A stretch of DNA of 64,000 bases from Alphaproteobacteria bacterium (GTDB lineage Bacteria > Pseudomonadota > Alphaproteobacteria > Reyranellales > Reyranellaceae), in NCBI GenBank assembly GCA_019235415.1, contig JAFAKN010000006.1, positions 1-64,000 of the forward strand, read 5' to 3'. The position numbers were made by a program, and so were the translations under genes. This document shows positions 58,312 through 64,000 of this stretch, one piece after another. Under the pieces are notes generated by a model. The model ran no database searches, was not told the origin of the DNA, and saw only the letters and a program-made list of their open reading frames with translations. The stretch's first letter is position 1. Each line of letters starts with the position of its first letter.

Positions 58312-58725
58312 ATGCCCCAACCGAAAGAAGAGCGAATCTCGAGGCAACGGCGACTTCTGATCGTCGAAGATGAGGTCGTTGTCGCGTGGGAGCATGTCCT
58401 GACCGTGCACGAGCTGGGCTGGGAAGTGTGCGCAACGGTCGCGACGGAGCAAGCCGCGGTCGAAGCGGCATTGCATTTAAAGCCGGACGCCATCTTGATG
58501 GACTACCGACTTGCCCAGGGAGGCGATGGCTTTCTCGCCGCCCGTCTTATTCGCGAAACGAGCGATGCGCCGATCATCTTCTGCACGGCCTACGGGGCCT
58601 CTCTGAGGAATCAGCTCCTGTCGCTACGGCGTACCCAAATTATGAGGAAACCGGTGCTGCCGTCCTCCTTGCAGAAGGCACTGCAAGCGGCCCTGGAGGT
58701 CGAAACTCGGGTAGATGGACAATGA
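58312..58725 (+). CDS. Single-domain response regulator (receiver only)
   Basis: RRLLIVEDEVVVAWEHVLTVHELGWEV...LKPDAILMDYRLAQGGDGFLAARLIRETSDAPIIFCTAYG...MRKPVLPSSL. Confidence 0.88.
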   Translation: MPQPKEERISRQRRLLIVEDEVVVAWEHVLTVHELGWEVCATVATEQAAVEAALHLKPDAILMDYRLAQGGDGFLAARLIRETSDAPIIFCTAYGASLRNQLLSLRRTQIMRKPVLPSSLQKALQAALEVETRVDGQ

Positions 58726-58762
58726 ACGCCCTCCTTGCGCTCGTTGCGCTTGTTGCCGCTGC

Positions 58763-59422
58763 TCAAACCTCCCGATCGTTCGACAGTACCATTCGCACCA
58801 GATGCGATAGATTTTCCGCCTGCATCTTGTCCATCATGCTGGCGCGATAGCCTTCGACCATTCGGAAGCTGAGACTGAGATCATAAGCGATGATCTTGTT
58901 CGACTTGCCGGCAACAAGGCCCGCCAGTACCTGTCGTTCCCGCTCTGACAGCAGCTGCATTCGCCTACGGCATTCGGCCGATCGGAACGCGCGCTCACGC
59001 TCATTGCGCTGAGTAGCCAACGCGGCCTTCACCGCCCTCACCAGCACCCGGTTGTCGAATGGCTTCTCCAACAAGTCGAACGCACCGGCCTTCATTGCCT
59101 CGACGGCGAGTGCCACATCGGCATCCCCTGTCATCATAATCACCGGCACGCGGACTTGCTGCGCGACGAGGCGGCGTTGCAGTTCCAGCCCGTCAATGCC
59201 TGGTATTCGGATGTCGGCGACGACGCATCCAGCTGTGTGGCGTAAACCTCCTTGCAGAAAGGAAGTCGCTGATTCGTGCACTTGGACCGAGAATCCCGAG
59301 GTTTCGAGCAGGAATGCCAATGCCTCCAGAACATCGTTATCGTCGTCTATTACGTGTACGATCTGGCGCGCCAAATTTCGTTCCCCATGCTTGTTCCAGG
59401 AGCAATGGGTCGCCAACCACAT
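58763..59422 (-). CDS. FixJ-family response regulator (receiver + LuxR HTH)
   Basis: IVHVIDDDNDVLEALAFLLETSGFSVQVHESATSFL...CVVADIRIPGIDGLELQRRL...LSERERQVLAGLVAGKSNKIIAYDLSLSFRMVEGYRASMMDKMQAENLSHLVRM. Confidence 0.94.
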   Translation of the reverse strand: MWLATHCSWNKHGERNLARQIVHVIDDDNDVLEALAFLLETSGFSVQVHESATSFLQGGLRHTAGCVVADIRIPGIDGLELQRRLVAQQVRVPVIMMTGDADVALAVEAMKAGAFDLLEKPFDNRVLVRAVKAALATQRNERERAFRSAECRRRMQLLSERERQVLAGLVAGKSNKIIAYDLSLSFRMVEGYRASMMDKMQAENLSHLVRMVLSNDREV

Positions 59423-60672
59423 TGACCATGATGATGAAGCGTCTCACGACCGCTCGAACGACGATCCAACACGAATCACCTTCGCGCCGACGCGCGGCGC
59501 TCCACTCACTCTGGTACCGCCCTGAGCCTGATCCCGCCTCATAGCCGTACCCTCGTGCTCGAAATCCTACTTCGCCGCCAATGTCGACGAAATCAACGTG
59601 CATGCATATTTGACTGCCCATGCGCGCACCTGAACCGCAATCAGGGTTCATAAGCTGATTAGCGAGAATCGGCACATTTGCAAGCTTGACGCTCGCACCG
59701 ACGAGCGAGCGGTTGCGGTGACGCGGTGAGACGGACAAACAAGCCGACTCGAGCCTCGAGGGGATGCTACTGTGCCGCCGGAATACTCATCGGCATTGCC
59801 TGTGCCGCATCGGCCGTGCACCGCCTTTCCAGCGGTATCGTTCCCGTCATGACGACAGACGCTCCGACCCTGCTGGTGCGAATAGCGCCTCATGTGCACC
59901 ACCCTGGCGAAGCAGCGACCGCGCAAGCAGCAAGAGCGCAATGATCGTCTCCTTAGAGCTCAGCGAACGCGCAAAGCACCCCAGCCCCCGCGCCCGCGTT
60001 GATCCCATAGGCTTGTGCTTCGAGCCAACGCCTAATGATCTCGGGAGTTCGGCCAGACCATGAGCAATGCCGCGCAGACCCCGACCGTGCCCGGTCCCAG
60101 TCGTCCGGCCTAATCATCAACTGCGCGATACGCCCATCCAATGGAACGGAAGGCGGCGGTCTGACATTGGGTGGCGCCGCCGGTTTGCGCAGTTCGGCGT
60201 CGTGTGATCCATGTCACGCGGGGCTCTGCTCACCCGATGGTTCGACTTGCAGGGTTCACTTTCGCAACTGCCATTGCGAAGGAGCGGCGGACAAGTCGAG
60301 CCCCTCACTCGAAAAGCTAGCGCGAGCCGCCACGATCTGTCCTTGCAATACCGCTTGCAAAGACGATCCAGCAAAAGAAGGCAGAAAAGTGATGTGAAAG
60401 AAGCACGCGCCATCCGCCGGCGCCTAGCAGTTACGTTCTCTGGCGCGCAAGATCTCGAAGCTTTCGCGTTTTCTGCAGAGACGGTCTCAGTCACCCTTAC
60501 AACGGCGGATTGATCAGCAAGTCGATTCTCGCAGGCCAGGGCCAGTGCTTCGCGTTCCGCACATGCGATCCACTTGCAGTGAGTTGGCCTATCAGGTGCA
60601 CGCATAGAATGTTGATCGGATCTGGCCTTTTTCACATTTCTGTAGTAGAGATGAAAAGACTGGAGGTGGGCT

Positions 60673-61422
60673 ATGGCTCGCAAACGCCCGTCTCAACATA
60701 GCGCAGACCAGTTTGCTCTCTTTGTCGCGAAAATCAGGGATACCTTGGACGGAGAGGCAGGCGCAAAATTCGACGAAGCGGTGAGCAAGCTCGTCCGCAG
60801 TAACACTGATCGTCAATGGGCACTTGGTAAATCCCCGGTCGGCGCCGGACGTTTTCAACCGGCCCTCCCGGAAAAGCCAGAGTTCGACCAGATCGAACGC
60901 GAGGCGCGAGAGACCGCCGACAGTAGAAATACCTTGCTCCTGTGGATCGGCCGATTGGTCTTCAACTGGTCGAACAACGAGAGCTTGCTTGTCTATGTCC
61001 TGATGCTTTTACTCGGCACTGATGAACGATCTGCGGCGGTCGTATTCGCGACACTCAATACGACCCGCGCTCGACTCGGGTTGGTGCACCGCCTCATGCT
61101 CCTCAAGGTCCGAGACCCTGCAGTTCAACGCGCACTCGCGGCCGTCATCGATCGCTTCAACGAGGCCGGTCGAGTACGAAACGACTTGTTGCATGCTATG
61201 TACTCCGTGAACGAGCGCGGAGAGATCACGCACACCCAGGCGATGCGCTTCGCGGAAAAGCGGGGCCACTTCTCATTTGGCGATCGTCAGCCAGTCGACG
61301 AAGAGCGTTTGGCCGAGCTCAAGCGCGTGGCGGATGAATTGATATCCTTAAATCGCGACCTCTGGGATCTGTTGCCCCGTCTGCGCACTGCCGTCGAACA
61401 AGCGACTGCCTCGGACGGCTGA
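60673..61422 (+). CDS. Hypothetical protein (249 aa)
   Basis: Good coding frame; LLLWIGRLVFNWSNNESLLVYVLMLLLGTDERSAAVVFATLNTTRARLGLVHRLMLLKV. Confidence 0.7.
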   Translation: MARKRPSQHSADQFALFVAKIRDTLDGEAGAKFDEAVSKLVRSNTDRQWALGKSPVGAGRFQPALPEKPEFDQIEREARETADSRNTLLLWIGRLVFNWSNNESLLVYVLMLLLGTDERSAAVVFATLNTTRARLGLVHRLMLLKVRDPAVQRALAAVIDRFNEAGRVRNDLLHAMYSVNERGEITHTQAMRFAEKRGHFSFGDRQPVDEERLAELKRVADELISLNRDLWDLLPRLRTAVEQATASDG

Positions 61423-61430
61423 CGCATTCT

Positions 61431-61940
61431 TCAGCAGCAATATGAATAAGACTCCCTAATCCAAGCCGAGCTGCCATCACCATCGCCCAGAAAGCTGTCG
61501 CCTTTGTCGTTGCCTGCGGCGGACAATATTGCGCTCTCCTCGGCCCTCGCCGCCTCGTGCAGCTTGCGCAACATTACCAATGCGGTCCTGAAGGAGACGT
61601 TCAAGATCCGCTGAAGGTGGTGGGGCCGTATCGATTTCGTTCCCCCGTCCGTCAAGTAGATCGCCTGAAGCCATTTATGCAGGGGCACATGGCTGGCGCT
61701 GAAGATAGTGCCGTAGGTGACCGAAAATGTTCGTCGACACGCATAGCACTTGTACGTACCAAGTCGCGTCGAGTTCCCGTTGAGCTTGCCGACCCTGCCT
61801 TGGACCCCGCAGCGTGGGCAAACTGGGCCGTTAGGCCACAGTATGCGCTCGAAGTACTCGTGTGCGCTCATCTCATCCGCGAAGCGCGCGAGGCTTGCTC
61901 GCGATATCGCGCAGTCAGAGTGGTTCATAGCCTGCCCCAA
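61431..61940 (-). CDS. IS1595-type transposase N-terminal zinc-ribbon protein (no DDE domain; truncated or stand-alone)
   Basis: RFADEMSAHEYFERILWPNGPVCPRCGVQGRVGKLNGNSTRLGTYKCYACRRTFSVTYGTIFSASHVPLHKWLQAIYLTDGGTKSIRPHHLQRILNVSFRTALVMLRKLHEA. Confidence 0.8.
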   Translation of the reverse strand: MGQAMNHSDCAISRASLARFADEMSAHEYFERILWPNGPVCPRCGVQGRVGKLNGNSTRLGTYKCYACRRTFSVTYGTIFSASHVPLHKWLQAIYLTDGGTKSIRPHHLQRILNVSFRTALVMLRKLHEAARAEESAILSAAGNDKGDSFLGDGDGSSAWIRESYSYCC

Positions 61941-62572
61941 CAGCTAGCCTGCATCCGCTTCCCACGGCGAGATGCAGTAGCGCCTTTAACTGTGCCTACT
62001 TGGTCGAGTTCGTGCAACTTAATATTTTCAGGGTCACTCATCTCCAATTTGTGATTGGCGTCACTAACAAAATTTCGCGCCGACTCTTTGATGCAGAAAG
62101 ACTAGGCACGGCCGACGACGCCCTCGGCCGACTCTGTGGGTACGAACCTGCGGCGTGGGCCTAAAAAAGATGGCGGGCCTCAGGACGCGTCTCCAGCTCT
62201 GGCAATCCATTCCTTCAAATGCGTGCTCGCAACTGTGGGACTTTGGCGACTTCAAGTTGGCGTTGCCAAGTCGCAGTTCGCCGATTGAGCGCCCTTTGCG
62301 GATCGGGAAGATGGGCCCGGTCGGAGAGAAGGTCGAGTCATCAATCTGATCTCGGATCGTGCGGTCACGAAGCCGCACCCAGTGGAGCCGTGGTTGCGGG
62401 CTCAAACTGAGGGAGGCCGCCATGTAACAGCTTGCTCAGATCGTCGGCCTGATGGGCCCGCGATCTCCACCACGCGGCGCATCGAACTGGCCCTGCCTCG
62501 CACACAGATGGATAGCGGACATGGCTTGGTCGAGCGCCAAATTGCAAAGAGTTTATGTCAGGAGACTAAGTC

Positions 62573-63469
62573 ATGTCTAAGCAGAACCAGGGACAAGGCC
62601 AGGGCCAACTTCAGGGTCAAGCGAACCTCCAGGGCCAAGGCCAGCTTCAGGGCCAAGCGAACCTCCAGGGCCAGGGCCAGGGCCAGGGTCAGGGCCAAAG
62701 CCAGTCTGAAGCTCAGCTGGCAGCCCAGGGTGTGGCGCAGTTCGCCGATTCCAACAACGAGAACGGCAATCTGAACGGCAACGGCAACCTGAACGGCAAC
62801 GGAAACGGCAACGCCAATTTCGATGCCAATGGGAACCTGAACGGCAATGGCAATCTGAACGGCAATGAGAACTCCAACGAGAGCGCGAACTCGTTGCAGA
62901 ACGATCTGACGAACACTGCCAAGAACGAAGTCACAAATGAGGTCGACAACCAGGTCAAGACGAGCGTCGACGTCAAGGTGAACATCGACTTGAGCGGCCT
63001 CGACCTGAAGCCCCAACTCGACGCCTCTATTCACGTCGATCACAACGACGGCATCGCCTTCTCGATGCCGGACTCGGTGACTCAGACTCTCTCCGGCGGC
63101 GGTACGAATACCGCCTTCAACCTCGACCAGATCAACAACCTGGTCAGCAACGGCCATCTGGGGAGTCCGGAGGTCAGCTTCGCCGCTGGCGCCGGAGTCC
63201 TCGACTCGGAAGGCCACTTGTCTCCAGCGGTCTTCACCCAGACGGCAACCGCAACGGGCGGCGAATCCTCGGCCGATCACGCGCAGTCGATCGGGCACGA
63301 CACCAGCCCGGCGTCGATCGCCTCGAATGCCGAGGCGGCGATCACCCAGACCGCATTCACCCAGAGCATCGTGATGGGGGCGAACATCCAGTTCAACTCC
63401 GCTACCTTCAACGTGGTCGGTCATGACACGATCACCGCGGACGGCAGTGCCGCGATGGGCCACCACTAA
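62573..63469 (+). CDS. Low-complexity Gln/Gly- and Asn/Gly-rich repeat protein (298 aa)
   Basis: MSKQNQGQGQGQLQGQANLQGQGQLQGQANLQGQGQGQGQGQSQ...NGNLNGNGNLNGNGNGNANFDANGNLNGNGN...; C-terminal non-repetitive domain; SD-like ggagacta upstream. Confidence 0.85.
   Translation: MSKQNQGQGQGQLQGQANLQGQGQLQGQANLQGQGQGQGQGQSQSEAQLAAQGVAQFADSNNENGNLNGNGNLNGNGNGNANFDANGNLNGNGNLNGNENSNESANSLQNDLTNTAKNEVTNEVDNQVKTSVDVKVNIDLSGLDLKPQLDASIHVDHNDGIAFSMPDSVTQTLSGGGTNTAFNLDQINNLVSNGHLGSPEVSFAAGAGVLDSEGHLSPAVFTQTATATGGESSADHAQSIGHDTSPASIASNAEAAITQTAFTQSIVMGANIQFNSATFNVVGHDTITADGSAAMGHH
62594..62870 (+). repeat. Coding tandem repeats (CAGGGCCAA / AACGGCAACCTG units)
   Basis: Repeated cttcagggccaagcgaacctccagggcc blocks, then repeated aacggcaa(t/c)ctgaacggcaa blocks. 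Confidence 0.85.
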
Positions 63470-63588
63470 ACGAAGCGCTGTGCTTAGGCGTAAAGGCTCC
63501 GCCCGGCTTTGGACGGGCGGAGCCCTCTCTCAGGCTGCCGAGTAGCTAGCCAGCTGGCCTAGGTGTGGGAACTGGGGTGGAGACCATC

Positions 63589-64000
63589 ATGCAGCTTGAC
63601 GGCAAGGGCTTCATTTCGCGTTTCATCGGCGCGCTGCATATTCCCTTCGATATCGCCGGCCGCACAGTCGACTATGACCCCGATGAGGGCACCCGGCGAC
63701 CGGAGGCGGTCGATCCGGCCAAGCCCCTGCATCCCCAGAAAGGTCCCGAGTTCGACGACCTCGAAACGCATCGATCGCCGACGCCCCCTTCTGTCCCTCA
63801 GGATCCGTGGGAGATAGGCAGCATACGGCCAATCCACTGGCCTAGCGCGCCACCTGCACCTCACGTAGGCGGCCATCCTCCGCCCCCGCATCTCCCTGAT
63901 CCCCCCTCGTCTTCCATTGGTGGCGGCGGAGGAGGCGGAGACGCCATCGGGACGAAGCAAGTGGTGGTCGTCAACATCGACTTGCAAATCGACGTCGACT
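63589..64000 (+). CDS. Hypothetical Pro/Gly-rich protein, truncated by window end
   Basis: ATG 63589, frame open to 64000: MQLDGKGFISRFIGALHIPFDIAGRTVDYDPDEG...PPHLPDPPSSSIGGGGGGGDAIGTKQVVVVNIDLQIDVD. Confidence 0.65.
   Translation, partial: MQLDGKGFISRFIGALHIPFDIAGRTVDYDPDEGTRRPEAVDPAKPLHPQKGPEFDDLETHRSPTPPSVPQDPWEIGSIRPIHWPSAPPAPHVGGHPPPPHLPDPPSSSIGGGGGGGDAIGTKQVVVVNIDLQIDVD

Noticed and set aside
59337-60683. Several 60-190 aa ORFs on both strands
   Set aside because: Mutually overlapping, no domain or start-site support; may include decayed genes but not callable.
62594-62870. CRISPR-like array
   Set aside because: Repeats are short coding units without unique spacers of constant length; they encode Q/G and N/G repeats.

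Overview
64 kb of a GC-rich alphaproteobacterial-type chromosome, probably Rhodospirillales/Reyranella-like (inferred from gene style only). Positions 1-13 kb hold catabolic and redox genes: FAD oxidoreductase, LacI regulator, dipeptidase, amidohydrolase, EF-G paralog, MsrP, TTT receptor, enoyl-CoA hydratase, acyl-CoA dehydrogenase and CaiB. Positions 13-28 kb hold housekeeping genes: trxB, Lrp, yciB, greA, carB, carA, GatB/YqeY, dnaG, rpoD. Positions 28-53 kb hold a two-component system and a Wzx/Wzy-type exopolysaccharide locus with GDP-fucose genes. Positions 53-56 kb hold an LLM oxidoreductase, an amidohydrolase and tRNA-Thr. Positions 56-64 kb are a sparse accessory region that starts near a 3' tRNA-Pro(CGG) fragment and ends with a Q/G/N-rich repeat protein. 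The most striking observation is at 6854-7300. Standard annotation would stop at the TGA at 6986-6988, but the frame continues cleanly for 103 more codons. The TGA sits exactly where the first Cys of a thioredoxin-like CxxC motif would be (U-G-G-C), and a hairpin of bacterial SECIS-like geometry lies directly downstream. I read this as an unannotated, exported, thioredoxin-fold selenoprotein next to msrP. Other notable items are a candidate structured sRNA/3'UTR at about 14.2 kb, REPIN-like composite inverted repeats, duplicated hairpins with a compensatory base-pair change at the carB 3' end, in-frame minisatellites, and an EF-G paralog lacking the catalytic His.
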